64,000 nucleotides of DNA, from contig NZ_KE384082.1 in the NCBI RefSeq assembly GCF_000423705.1, forward strand, positions 556,843 to 620,842, written 5' to 3'. Position numbers and translations under genes: made by a program. The stretch comes from Stappia stellulata DSM 5886. GTDB lineage: Bacteria > Pseudomonadota > Alphaproteobacteria > Rhizobiales > Stappiaceae. Under the pieces are notes generated by a model. It ran no database searches. It saw only the letters and a list, made by a program, of their open reading frames with translations, and was not told where the DNA came from. Shown here one piece after another: positions 33,255 to 42,390 of this stretch (positions are counted from its first letter, which is position 1; each line of letters opens with the position of its first letter).

Positions 33255-34256
33255 GTGCATTTGAACGACATCCTTGCCGCGGCCCGCGCGATCGCGGGAA
33301 CCGCGACCCGCACGCCGCTGGTGCCCGCGCCCGCCTTTACGGCGCGCGCCGGCCAGCCGTTCCTGCTCAAGCTGGAAACCACGCAGCCCATCGGCGCCTT
33401 CAAACTGCGCGGCGCGCTGAACGCGCTCGCCCATCTGCCGCCGGGAACGACCGGCGTCACCTGCTGCTCCACCGGAAATCACGGACGCGGCGTCGCCTAT
33501 GCGGCACGGGCGCGCGGCCTGAAGGCGGTCGTCTGCATGTCCGCGCTGGTGCCGGCAACCAAGGTCGAGGGCATTCGCGCGCTCGGAGCCGACGTGCGCA
33601 TCACCGGACGCAGCCAGGACGAGGCGCATGCCGAAAGCCGCCGGCTTGCCGCAGAGGACGGGCTTTTCGAGATCTCGCCCTTCGACGATCCGCATGTGAT
33701 CGCCGGCCAGGGCACCATCGGCCTGGAGCTTTTGGAGGACGCGCCCGACCTCGACACCCTCCTCGTACCGCTGTCCGGCGGGGGCCTTGCCGCCGGTGTC
33801 GCGCTCGCCGCCAAGGCGATCAACCCGGCGATCCGGGTGATCGGCCTCTCGATGGACCGGGGCGCGGCCATGCATGCCTCGATCCGCGCCGGCCACCCGG
33901 TCGAGGTCGAAGAGGTGGAAAGCCTCGCGGATTCGCTCGGCGGCGGCATCGGGCTGGACAACCGCCTTTCCTTTTCGCTGTGCCGCGACCTTCTCGACGA
34001 CATCGTCCTGGTCAGCGAGGAGGAGATCTACCGGGCGATGCAGGCGCTCTATTTCGAGGAACGCCTGGTCGCCGAGGGCGCCTGCGTGGTCGGCATCGCA
34101 GCACTCATCGCCGGCAAGCTGCCGACGCCGAAAGGCCCGCTCGCCACCGTCATCACCGGCCGCAATGTCGACATGGAGATCTTCACCCGCGTCGTCACGG
34201 GCAAGGTCGTTCGGCTTGGCGACCGCCGGATCGAGGGCCGCGCCTATGCCGCATGA
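33255..34256 (+). CDS. eutB: EutB, hydroxyectoine utilization dehydratase
   Basis: A 333-aa fold-type II PLP enzyme, threonine-dehydratase-like. In the known scheme it dehydrates the hydroxylated diaminobutyrate derivative from hydroxyectoine. The PLP lysine is Lys50 in PIGAFKLRGAL, with CSTGNHGRGVA and the glycine loop PLSGGGLAAG. The assignment rests on the family plus the doeA-eutB-eutC neighbourhood. The start is GTG at 33255 with only a GGGG-like site. Its end overlaps eutC by 11 bp. Confidence 0.88.
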   Translation: MHLNDILAAARAIAGTATRTPLVPAPAFTARAGQPFLLKLETTQPIGAFKLRGALNALAHLPPGTTGVTCCSTGNHGRGVAYAARARGLKAVVCMSALVPATKVEGIRALGADVRITGRSQDEAHAESRRLAAEDGLFEISPFDDPHVIAGQGTIGLELLEDAPDLDTLLVPLSGGGLAAGVALAAKAINPAIRVIGLSMDRGAAMHASIRAGHPVEVEEVESLADSLGGGIGLDNRLSFSLCRDLLDDIVLVSEEEIYRAMQALYFEERLVAEGACVVGIAALIAGKLPTPKGPLATVITGRNVDMEIFTRVVTGKVVRLGDRRIEGRAYAA

Positions 34257-35250
34257 CATTGTGATCGCAACCGAAGCGGAATTGCGCGCCGCCGTACCGC
34301 TTGATCTCGCCGCCGTCGACGTGGTGGAGCGCGCTTTTGCAGCGCTTGCCAAAGGCGATGTGGTGATGCCTCCGATCCTCTCGATGGACCTGCCGATGGT
34401 CAATGGCGAGGTCGACGTGAAAACCGCCTATATTCCGGGCTTTGAGGGTTTCGCCATCAAGGTCAGCCCCGGCTTCTTCGACAATCCCGCCCTCGGGCTT
34501 TCAAGCCTCAACGGGTTGATGATCCTGTTTTCGGCCCAGACCGGACTGGTCGAGGCGCTCTTCCTCGACAATGGCTATCTGACCGACATCCGCACGGCGG
34601 CCGCAGGCGCCGTTGCCGCCCGCCACATGGCCCCCGACACCGTCGATACCGTCACGGTCTTCGGCACCGGCGTGCAGGCAAGGCTCCAGGCCGCCGCCGC
34701 GCGTCTGGTGCGCCCGTTCTCGCGCGTCTTCGTGTGGGGCCGCGATCCGGCAAAGGCCGAGGCCTGCGCGCGCGATATCGCAGCAACGCTCGGCGTCGCG
34801 GCATTCGCGACCGACGATCCGGCGGGCGCGGTCGCGCAAAGCCAGTTGGTCGTCACCACGACGCCGGCTCGCGATCCGGTGTTCCTGGCCGACTGGCTGC
34901 ACCCCGGTCTCCACATCACCGCCATGGGATCGGACCAGGAGGCGAAGAACGAGATCGACCCGCAGGCGCTTGCGCGCGCCGACGCCTATGTCTGCGACCG
35001 GGTGAGCCAGTGCGAGAGGCTCGGCGAATTGCGCAGCGCGCGAGCCGCCGGTCTGCTTTTGCCGGAGACGCCTGCGGAACTGGGCGAGGTGATCGCCGGC
35101 ACGCGGGCGGGGCGGCGTGCGCCTTCCGACGTGACCATCTGCGACCTCACCGGAACGGGCGCGCAAGATACGGCGATCGCGGCCCACGTCTTCGCAGTGT
35201 GCCGCAAGGCCGGGCAAGACGAGCGCATCGGCTCCGTCATCCAGGCCTGA
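34246..35250 (+). CDS. eutC: EutC, ectoine utilization protein (ornithine cyclodeaminase family)
   Basis: A 334-aa NAD-dependent mu-crystallin/ornithine cyclodeaminase-fold enzyme acting with EutB on hydroxyectoine-derived intermediates. Family motifs are FAIKVSPGFFDNPALGLSSLNGLMILF, TDIRTAAAGAVAARHMAP, the Rossmann TVFGTGVQARLQ and ITAMGSDQEAKNEIDP. The start at 34246 lies inside the end of eutB, implying coupled translation. Confidence 0.9.
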   Translation: MPHDIVIATEAELRAAVPLDLAAVDVVERAFAALAKGDVVMPPILSMDLPMVNGEVDVKTAYIPGFEGFAIKVSPGFFDNPALGLSSLNGLMILFSAQTGLVEALFLDNGYLTDIRTAAAGAVAARHMAPDTVDTVTVFGTGVQARLQAAAARLVRPFSRVFVWGRDPAKAEACARDIAATLGVAAFATDDPAGAVAQSQLVVTTTPARDPVFLADWLHPGLHITAMGSDQEAKNEIDPQALARADAYVCDRVSQCERLGELRSARAAGLLLPETPAELGEVIAGTRAGRRAPSDVTICDLTGTGAQDTAIAAHVFAVCRKAGQDERIGSVIQA

Positions 35251-35315
35251 CGCCGGCAGGCCGCCGCTTCGCGCCACGATGGACAGGCAGGGCCGGCTGG
35301 CGCTATGACCGTGAG

Positions 35316-35804
35316 ATGATCCGCCTCGACGACCGCGACATTGCCATTTTGAAAGTGCTTGCCCGCGAGGGCCGGCTGTCGAAGGCCGATCTCGCGCGCC
35401 GCATCAACCTCAGCCCGACCCCGTGCTGGGAACGGCTGAAGCGGCTGGAGAAGGCCGGCATCATCGAGGGCTACAACGCGCGCATCGCGCTGAAGAAGAC
35501 GGCACCGCATGTCACGGTCTTCGTCACGCTTGAGCTCGACAACCACAGCGCCGGCGCCTTCCAGCTCTTCGAACAATTGGTCGAGACGCAGGACGAGATC
35601 GTCCACTGCTGGGCACTCGGTGGCGGCTTCGACTATCTGATGCAGATCGTCACCCGCGACGTCGACACCTATCAGCGGCTGATCGACCGTCTGCTCGACC
35701 GCGGTCTGGGGCTGGCGCGCTACTACACCTACATCGTCACCAAGGACGTGAAATCGTCTGGCACGCCACCGCTCGATTTGCTTGTCGCCGGCCCGTCAGA
35801 CTGA
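35316..35804 (+). CDS. AsnC/Lrp-family regulator of the ectoine catabolic cluster (DoeX/AsnC type)
   Basis: A 162-aa feast/famine-type regulator. The N-terminal HTH is LDDRDIAILKVLAREGRLSKADLARRINLSPTPCWERLKRLEKAGII. The C-terminal RAM sensor domain contains VHCWALGGGFDYLMQIVTRDVDTY. DoeX/AsnC homologues sit at this position in ectoine clusters and control the doe/eut operons in response to pathway intermediates, so I infer the same role here. Confidence 0.9.
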   Translation: MIRLDDRDIAILKVLAREGRLSKADLARRINLSPTPCWERLKRLEKAGIIEGYNARIALKKTAPHVTVFVTLELDNHSAGAFQLFEQLVETQDEIVHCWALGGGFDYLMQIVTRDVDTYQRLIDRLLDRGLGLARYYTYIVTKDVKSSGTPPLDLLVAGPSD

Positions 35805-35930
35805 CCGGACTGCAAACCCGCCCGAAAAAAGACGGATCGTCTGGCGCGCGGCGCCAGTTCAGATACATCGTCTGCACATCCGCGCCCATCCTGTTGTCAA
35901 CGACGCGACCGCAAGAGGGAGTTCGGCGCC

Positions 35931-37415
35931 ATGATCAAGACGGGAACGGAAACCGGCCACACGCGGCCCTCGCTTCACGACGCACGGCTGATGCGCCAGT
36001 TCGCCTATGTCGGCGGGCGCTGGATCGCCGGCGAGACGGGCGAGACCATTGCCGTGCGCAATCCGGGCGACGGCGAGCGCCTTGGCGAGGTCGCAAGCCT
36101 CACCGCCGACCAGAGCGCCGAAGCCGTGGGCGTTGCCCATTCAGCCTTCGCCGACTGGTCCCTGACACTTCCCCAGGAGCGCTCGGCAATCCTGCGGCGC
36201 TGGTTCGACCTGATCGTGGAACACAAGGAAGACCTCGCCCGGCTGATGACGCTGGAGCAGGGCAAGCCGATTTCCGAGGCGCGCGGCGAGATCGACTATG
36301 CCGCCTCCTTCGCGGAGTTCTATGCCGAGGAAGCCAAGCGCCCGAACATCGAAAGCGTGACCTCGCACCTGCCCGACGCCGAGATGGAAGTCTGGCTGGA
36401 GCCGGTCGGCGTCGCGGCGCTTGTCACGCCCTGGAACTTCCCTTGTGCGATGATCACCCGCAAGGCGGCCGCGGCCCTTGCCGCCGGTTGCACGGTGCTG
36501 ATCCATCCCTCGCACGAGACCCCGTTCTCCGGCCTGGCGCTGGCCGAGCTTGCCGAGCGCGCGGGCTTTCCCGCCGGCGTCTTCAACGTCGTCACCGGCG
36601 ATGCGGCGACCGTCGTCGGCGCCTGGACGGCGGACGCCCGGGTCCGCGCCGTCTCCTTCACCGGTTCGACCGAGATCGGCCGGCTGATCTACGGCCAATG
36701 CGCGGCGACCGTGAAGCGCATGGTGCTGGAACTTGGTGGCCACGCCCCCTTCATCGTCTTTGCCGATGCGGATCTCGACCGCGCGGTCGACGAGGGCATC
36801 AAGGCGAAATTCGCCACCTCCGGCCAGGATTGCCTCGGCGCCAACCGCTTCTATGTCGCCCGTCCGCTCTACAAGCGATTCTGCGAGCTGTTTGCCGAAC
36901 GCACGAAGGCGCTGACCGTCGGCATCGGCCTCGACGACCCCGACATCGGCCCGCTGATGAACGAGCGCGCCGTCGCCAAGCAGGTGTCGCATGTCGAGGA
37001 CGCACGAAAGCATGGCGCCAGGCTTCTCGCCGGGGGCGAGCGCCATTCCGCCGGACCGCTGTTCTACCAGCCGACGGTTCTCGCCGACGTGCCGGACGAG
37101 GCGCTGATCATGCGCGAGGAGACCTTCGGACCGGTGGCGGCGATCACGCCCTTCGACACCGAGGACGAGGCAATCGCCCGCGCCAACGACAGCGAATACG
37201 GGCTCGTCGCCTATGTCCATACCCAGGACGCCCGGCGGACCTACCGGCTGACGCGGGCGCTCACCTACGGCATGGTCGCGGTCAACAGGACCAAGGTGAC
37301 CGGCGCGCCAATCCCCTTCGGCGGCATGAAACAGTCCGGCGTCGGCCGCGAGGGCGCGGCGCTCGGCATGCAGGCCTTCATGGAACTCAAATACGTCTGC
37401 CGCGACTGGGCCTGA
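35931..37415 (+). CDS. doeC: DoeC/EutG, aspartate-semialdehyde (SSADH-type) dehydrogenase of ectoine breakdown
   Basis: A 494-aa aldehyde dehydrogenase that oxidises aspartate semialdehyde to aspartate at the end of the ectoine pathway. It has the succinate-semialdehyde dehydrogenase layout: VTPWNFPCAMITRK, SFTGSTEIG, catalytic Glu267 in LELGGHAPF and Cys301 in SGQDCLGANR. The usual KPSxxTP cofactor lysine is replaced by His192 (IHPSHETPFS), which may alter NAD(P) preference. It is followed by doeD after 87 bp. Confidence 0.9.
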   Translation: MIKTGTETGHTRPSLHDARLMRQFAYVGGRWIAGETGETIAVRNPGDGERLGEVASLTADQSAEAVGVAHSAFADWSLTLPQERSAILRRWFDLIVEHKEDLARLMTLEQGKPISEARGEIDYAASFAEFYAEEAKRPNIESVTSHLPDAEMEVWLEPVGVAALVTPWNFPCAMITRKAAAALAAGCTVLIHPSHETPFSGLALAELAERAGFPAGVFNVVTGDAATVVGAWTADARVRAVSFTGSTEIGRLIYGQCAATVKRMVLELGGHAPFIVFADADLDRAVDEGIKAKFATSGQDCLGANRFYVARPLYKRFCELFAERTKALTVGIGLDDPDIGPLMNERAVAKQVSHVEDARKHGARLLAGGERHSAGPLFYQPTVLADVPDEALIMREETFGPVAAITPFDTEDEAIARANDSEYGLVAYVHTQDARRTYRLTRALTYGMVAVNRTKVTGAPIPFGGMKQSGVGREGAALGMQAFMELKYVCRDWA

Positions 37416-37502
37416 GGAAAAGCCCGGCGACCCGAATACCAAGCACATGATTTCTTTACAGGATCCGGGTAGCGATCCTGGGACACGATAGGGAGACACA
37501 AA

Positions 37503-38873
37503 ATGCTGACCAACGATCAACTGGGCAAGTGGGACCGCGAGAGCTTCTTCCACCCCTCCACCCACCTGGCGCAGCATGCGCGCGGCGAGAGCCCGGCGCG
37601 CATCATCACCGGCGGCGACGGCGTCCACATCGAGGACCGCGACGGCAACAAGCTGCTCGACGCCTTCGCCGGCCTTTATTGCGTCAACGTCGGCTACGGC
37701 CGCAAGGAGATCGCCGACGCCATTTCCGCGCAGGCGCATGAGCTTGCCTATTATCACGCCTATGTCGGCCACGGCACGGAAGCCTCGATCACGCTCGCCC
37801 ACATGGTGCTTGAGCGCGCGCCGAAGAACATGTCGAAGGTCTATTTCGGCCTGAGCGGATCGGATGCCAACGAGACCAACATCAAGCTTGTCTGGTACTA
37901 CAACAACATCCGTGGCCTGCCGCAGAAGAAGAAGATCATCTCGCGTTGGCGCGGCTACCACGGCTCCGGCCTGATGACCGGCTCGCTGACCGGGCTTGAG
38001 CTCTTCCACAAGAAGTTCGACCTGCCGCTTTCGCAGGTGCTGCACACCGAGGCGCCCTATTACTTCCGCCGTCCGGACCTCGACATGAGCGAGGCCGATT
38101 TCGTCGCCCATTGCGTCGCGGAGCTGGAAGCGCTGATCGACCGCGAAGGCGCCGACACCATCGCCGCCTTCATCGGCGAGCCGGCGCTCGGCACCGGCGG
38201 CATCGTGCCCCCGCCCGCCGGCTACTGGGCCGCGATCCAGGAGGTCCTGAAGCGCCACGACATCCTGCTGATCGCCGACGAGGTCGTCACCGGCTTCGGC
38301 CGCCTCGGCTCCATGTTCGGCTCCGACCACTACGGCATCGAGGCCGACCTCATCACCATCGCCAAGGGCCTGACCTCGGCCTATGCGCCGCTGTCCGGCT
38401 CGATCGTTTCCGACAAGGTCTGGAAGGTTCTGGAACAGGGCACCGACGAGAACGGCCCGATCGGCCACGGCTGGACCTATTCCGCCCATCCGATCGGCGC
38501 GGCGGCCGGCGTCGCCAATCTCAAGCTGATCGACGACCAGAACCTCGTCGCCAATGCGGGCGAGACCGGCGCCTATTTCAACAACGCGATGCGCGAGGCG
38601 CTGGCCGACCACAAGCATGTCGGCGACGTGCGCGGCGAGGGCCTGCTGTGCGCGGTCGAATTCGTCGACGACAAGGCGAACCGGACCTTCTTCGACCCGT
38701 CCAAGAAGATCGGCGCGCTGGTCTCGGGCGCCCTGCTCAAGCACGGCGTCATCGGCCGCGCGATGCCGCAGGGCGACATCCTCGGCTTCGCCCCGCCGTT
38801 CTGCCTGACGCGCGCCGAAGCGCTTCACGTCGTCGCCAAGACCCGCGAGGCGGTGACCGAGGTCCTCGGCTGA
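37503..38873 (+). CDS. doeD: DoeD, class III aminotransferase (diaminobutyrate transaminase) of ectoine breakdown
   Basis: A 456-aa PLP-dependent class III aminotransferase that converts 2,4-diaminobutyrate to aspartate semialdehyde. The PLP lysine is Lys288 in [16 protein letters not shown]. The Asp/Glu pair is in [19 protein letters not shown] (259-260), with [20 protein letters not shown] around 115-134. The start has AGGGAGA. A strong terminator follows 25 bp after the stop. Confidence 0.92.
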   Translation: MLTNDQLGKWDRESFFHPSTHLAQHARGESPARIITGGDGVHIEDRDGNKLLDAFAGLYCVNVGYGRKEIADAISAQAHELAYYHAYVGHGTEASITLAHMVLERAPKNMSKVYFGLSGSDANETNIKLVWYYNNIRGLPQKKKIISRWRGYHGSGLMTGSLTGLELFHKKFDLPLSQVLHTEAPYYFRRPDLDMSEADFVAHCVAELEALIDREGADTIAAFIGEPALGTGGIVPPPAGYWAAIQEVLKRHDILLIADEVVTGFGRLGSMFGSDHYGIEADLITIAKGLTSAYAPLSGSIVSDKVWKVLEQGTDENGPIGHGWTYSAHPIGAAAGVANLKLIDDQNLVANAGETGAYFNNAMREALADHKHVGDVRGEGLLCAVEFVDDKANRTFFDPSKKIGALVSGALLKHGVIGRAMPQGDILGFAPPFCLTRAEALHVVAKTREAVTEVLG

Positions 38874-38898
38874 ACCGGCTGAGCCTGCAAGAACGGAT

Positions 38899-38933
38899 GA
38901 AGCGCGTGAGGCACCCCCTCACGCGCTTCTTTC
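38899..38933 (+). terminator. Rho-independent terminator after doeD
   Basis: A 13-bp perfect stem (GAAGCGCGTGAGG with CCTCACGCGCTTC) with a 5-nt loop is followed by TTTCG. It ends the plus-strand ectoine operon 25 bp past the doeD stop. Confidence 0.85.
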
Positions 38934-39106
38934 GTGCAATTTCGGCAAATTGAAGCGCGAAACTTGTAAAATTTGCGCTCGGACTTGCCGTTATTGGCGA
39001 AATTGCACCGCGCGGCCCGCTCACAGGATCAGCGTGCGGCGCGGGGACAACCCTAAGCGCAGGACACCGGGCGGACGCGGGATATCCTCCCCCGCCCGCC
39101 TCCTTG

Positions 39107-40060
39107 TCAAAGCCGCAGGCCGCAGCTCTCGAACGCCTCCCGCGTCGCCGCCTTTTCCGCGTCCGTCAGCTGCAGCAGCGGCGGGCGCACCGGCCCGCCG
39201 ACCTGCCCAAGCAGTTCCTGCCAGTATTTCTGATGCGCCTGCGGCTTGCCGCCCGGACGCGTGCCCTTCAGCGCCTTGCGCACCGGATCGAGGCTCTTGC
39301 TGATCTCGCGCGCCCGCGCCACATCGCCGGCGAAGGCCGCCTGCGTGTAGTCATGCATGCGACGGTCGTTCGCGGTCTGCAGCAAGTAGGGGGGCGAGGA
39401 ACACAGGTAGAGCTGCCAGCCGAGCTCCAGGATGTTGTCGAGCCACTCGTCTTCCGAGGCCGTCGACACCAGGATTGTGTCGCCGACCATCTCGGTCAGC
39501 TTCGTGTACATCGGCCGGGGCACGGAATATTTGATCGCGACGATATTGGGCAGCTCGGCGACGCGCGCGCAAAGCTCCGGGCTCATCAGGTAGCCGGAAT
39601 CCGGATGGCTCCACATGGCGATGCCGATGTTCACCTTCTCGCAGATCGCCTTGTAGTATTCGTAGACCGTGTCGTCGGGATCGGTGACGAAATGCAGCAT
39701 CGGCGCATGCACGACGATATAGTCCGCGCCCACGGCTTCCGCGTGTTTCGCCAGTTCGATCACCGTGTCGAAGTTCTGGTCGGAACACGACATGATGGTG
39801 CCGGCGCGGTCTCCGGTTTCCTCCACCGCGATCTCGAAGTTGCGCTTGCGCTCGTCGAGCGACATGGAAAAGAACTCGCCCTGTTTGCCGGCGATGAAAA
39901 GCCCGGCAATGCCGAGATCGTCGACCCAGTGGCGGATGTTGGCGCGCAGGCCCTCCTCGTTCAGGCTGAAGTCGGGACGAAAAGGATTGAGCGCGGCCGC
40001 CCAGATGCCCTTCATGTTGGCGCGGGCGTAGGCCTTGGCATCCAGTCTGCTGTAATTCAT
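39107..40060 (-). CDS. Dihydrodipicolinate synthase (DapA/NAL) family aldolase-like protein
   Basis: A 317-aa TIM-barrel class I aldolase-type enzyme. The Schiff-base lysine is Lys177 in NIVAIKYSV. The usual YNxP motif (Tyr relay) is replaced by MWSHP at about 149-153, so it is not lysine-pathway DHDPS. It could be a hydratase-aldolase or lyase acting on a pyruvate-derived aldol. I chose ATG 40060 (MNYSRLDAKAY); the longer frame to 40099 overlaps the xdh gene. It is in an operon behind the orphan molybdopterin subunit (14-bp gap). The substrate is unknown. Confidence 0.8.
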   Translation of the reverse strand: MNYSRLDAKAYARANMKGIWAAALNPFRPDFSLNEEGLRANIRHWVDDLGIAGLFIAGKQGEFFSMSLDERKRNFEIAVEETGDRAGTIMSCSDQNFDTVIELAKHAEAVGADYIVVHAPMLHFVTDPDDTVYEYYKAICEKVNIGIAMWSHPDSGYLMSPELCARVAELPNIVAIKYSVPRPMYTKLTEMVGDTILVSTASEDEWLDNILELGWQLYLCSSPPYLLQTANDRRMHDYTQAAFAGDVARAREISKSLDPVRKALKGTRPGGKPQAHQKYWQELLGQVGGPVRPPLLQLTDAEKAATREAFESCGLRL

Positions 40061-40074
40061 GGGTCTGTCCTGTC

Positions 40075-42219
40075 TCACGTTCGGTGAAGCGCGCGCCACA
40101 GCGTTTCGCTGGTGAGCGGCATCGGAAGATCGGTCACGCCATGGGGACGCAGCGCGTCGATGGCGGCATTGAGAATGGCGGCCGGCGCGCCGATGGTGCC
40201 GGCCTCGCCGACCCCCTTGGCGCCCAGCGGATTGTTCGGCGACGCGGTCTCCATCTTGGAGATCGAAAACGCGGGAATGTCGCTGGCGCGCGGCAGCGCA
40301 TAGTCCATCAGAGAGCCGGTCACGAGCTGGCCGTCGCCGTCATAGACCAGCCGCTCCATCAGCGCCTCGCCGAGCCCTTGCGCGAAGCCGCCACGGATCT
40401 GGCCCTCGACCAGCATCGGATTGATCACCGTGCCGGCGTCGTCGACGCAGGCGACATGTTCAAGCGTCGGGTCCCCGGTCTCCGGGTCGATGGCGATCTG
40501 CACCAGATAGGCGCCATAGCCCCAGGCCTCGCCGGCGGCCTCATAGACGACCTCTTCGCTGACGGGCACGCTGGTGTCCGCGCCGCTATCGATGCGGGCG
40601 AGCAGCGCCTCGCAGGCCTTGAGCACCGCGCTGCCGCCAATCGCCGTGCTGCGGCTGGCAAGCGCACCGATCCCCGTCGGACAGGTGTCCGTCGAGCCGC
40701 AGACCACGCTGACGGCGTCCGGCGCAAGGGACAGCGCATCCGCCGCGATCTGGGCCAGCGCCGTCTCGCGCCCGTGCCCTTGCGTGCTGCCGCCGAAGGC
40801 AACCAGCGCCGTGCCGTCCGGGTTCAGCGTCACGCGCGCGCTCTCCCAGCCCGTGCCGCAGGGTTCGATGTAAAAGGCCATGCCGAGGCCGACCACCTCG
40901 CCCCGGGCCCGCCGCTCCGCGACCTCTGCGCGACGTGCGTCGTAGCCGGTCTCCTGCGCCAGCCGGTCCAGCAGCTCGGCATAGCGACCGGAATCGAGCA
41001 CCACGCCACTCGGCCCGGTGTGGGGAAAGGCCGTCGGCGGGATCAGGTTGCGCCTGCGGATCTCCAGCGGATCGATGCCGGTCGCAGCGGCGGCTGCCTC
41101 CACCAGCCGCTCCATCAGGCAATTGGCTTCCGGGCGCCCCGCGCCGCGATAAATCCCGACCGCCGCCGTGTTGGACGTCTCGGCGCTTGAGCGAATGTCG
41201 ACGGCCTCGACCCTGTAGCCGCTCGGCAGGATGCGCCCGGCGTTCCAGGCCGGGATCGCGGCGCTGCTCGGCAGCCAATGCCCGAGCGGCGAGGAGACAG
41301 ATGCCTTTAACGCCACGAACCGGCCCTGCGCATCGACACCGAGCGTGCCTTCGCTCGTCGCGCCACGGCCATGGCTTGCAGCGAGAAAATCCTCGCCCCG
41401 CGAAGAAATCCAGCGGGTCGCGCGCTTGAACCGCAGCGCCGCCCAGACGCACAGCACTTCTTCGGGGTAGAGCGAGGCCTTCATGCCGAAGGCGCCGCCG
41501 ACATCGGGGGCGGCGACCTGGATGCGCTCGGGCGCGACGGAGAGAATGCGCGACAACTCGAGCCTGGCGCGATGCGGCGTCTGCGTCGACAGAAAGACCG
41601 TCACACTGTCGCTCTCGTCATGATAGGCAACCGCGATACCGCGCGGCTCCAGCGAGGCGGGCGCCAGGCGCGGATGATCGACCGTCACCGACACCCGGTG
41701 CGCGGCCGCCGCCATCGCCTGATCGCAATCGCCCGACGACCAGGCCCCGCGAAAGCCGGCCGGCTCCACGGCGGCGACGTCATCCTCGATCTCGACCAGA
41801 ACCGCGTCGCAGGCGTCGAGCGCCTGCGCGGGCGTTGCCGCCAGGACGGCTGCGACCGGCTGTCCGACCGCCGCCAGCCGCTCGCCCGCAAGCACGGGAA
41901 ACGGCGCCACCCCGAAAGGCTCCAGAACCGGATTGATGCTGAGGGACCCGAGCGCGCCAAGACCCGCAGCATCGACAACCTGCACGACCCCCGGCATGTC
42001 GTGGGCGTCCTGCGTCTCGCAAGCGGCAATCCGCCCCTCCGGCACGGGGCTGCGGACGAAGGCCACATGCAAAGGGTCCTGCAACGGCACATCCGCGACA
42101 TAGCGCCCCGCTCCGGTGACGAGGTGAAGGTCCTCGCGCCGACGCATCGGACGGCCGATCTGCGGCTCTTGTGATCCCGCGCGCTCAAGGCCACGGGCCG
42201 AAAAAACTGTCACGGCCAA
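40075..42219 (-). CDS. Xanthine-dehydrogenase-family molybdopterin-binding subunit (orphan)
   Basis: A 714-aa protein matching the large Mo-subunit of the xanthine dehydrogenase/CO dehydrogenase family. The N-terminus IGRPMRRREDLHLVTGAGRYVAD, PDVGGAFGMKASLYPEEVL, IYRGAGRPEAN (form II type, not CoxL form I AYRGAGF-CSFR) and the late GAKGVGEAGTIGAP with the catalytic-type Glu are all present. The FAD and 2Fe-2S subunits that normally accompany it are not encoded nearby, so electron partners must come from elsewhere. It is divergent from nadX, with an inverted repeat in the shared promoter region. The substrate is unknown. Confidence 0.85.
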   Translation of the reverse strand: MAVTVFSARGLERAGSQEPQIGRPMRRREDLHLVTGAGRYVADVPLQDPLHVAFVRSPVPEGRIAACETQDAHDMPGVVQVVDAAGLGALGSLSINPVLEPFGVAPFPVLAGERLAAVGQPVAAVLAATPAQALDACDAVLVEIEDDVAAVEPAGFRGAWSSGDCDQAMAAAAHRVSVTVDHPRLAPASLEPRGIAVAYHDESDSVTVFLSTQTPHRARLELSRILSVAPERIQVAAPDVGGAFGMKASLYPEEVLCVWAALRFKRATRWISSRGEDFLAASHGRGATSEGTLGVDAQGRFVALKASVSSPLGHWLPSSAAIPAWNAGRILPSGYRVEAVDIRSSAETSNTAAVGIYRGAGRPEANCLMERLVEAAAAATGIDPLEIRRRNLIPPTAFPHTGPSGVVLDSGRYAELLDRLAQETGYDARRAEVAERRARGEVVGLGMAFYIEPCGTGWESARVTLNPDGTALVAFGGSTQGHGRETALAQIAADALSLAPDAVSVVCGSTDTCPTGIGALASRSTAIGGSAVLKACEALLARIDSGADTSVPVSEEVVYEAAGEAWGYGAYLVQIAIDPETGDPTLEHVACVDDAGTVINPMLVEGQIRGGFAQGLGEALMERLVYDGDGQLVTGSLMDYALPRASDIPAFSISKMETASPNNPLGAKGVGEAGTIGAPAAILNAAIDALRPHGVTDLPMPLTSETLWRALHRT

Positions 42220-42314
42220 AACTCGTCTTTTGCTGGCGGGCGGCGTGCCCCTTGAGAATTCGAGCCGACAGTGGCGCCAATCAGATATCGCAGCAAATAT
42301 TGTGTTTCAAACCT

Positions 42315-42335
42315 GCTATCCGGAAATTGGATAGC
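42315..42335. promoter_or_regulatory. Inverted repeat GCTATCC-N7-GGATAGC, candidate LysR-type operator
   Basis: A perfect 7-bp inverted repeat (42315-42321 with 42329-42335) lies between the divergent xdh-type gene (start 42219) and nadX (start 42391). A related GCTAT...ATAGC dyad occurs before the 3-hydroxyanthranilate dioxygenase gene at 47880-47898. The LysR-family gene of this block, 43260-44213, is the obvious candidate regulator. Confidence 0.5.
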
Positions 42336-42390
42336 TGGAGCGCACGGATTGGCGCAAGATCGCATCTGTTGAGACAAGCTGGAGCTGCCC

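Noticed and set aside
40075-42219. Aerobic CO dehydrogenase large subunit (CoxL)
   Set aside because: The active-site loop is IYRGAGR, the form II pattern. The form I CoxL motif with its catalytic Cys is absent, as are coxM and coxS.
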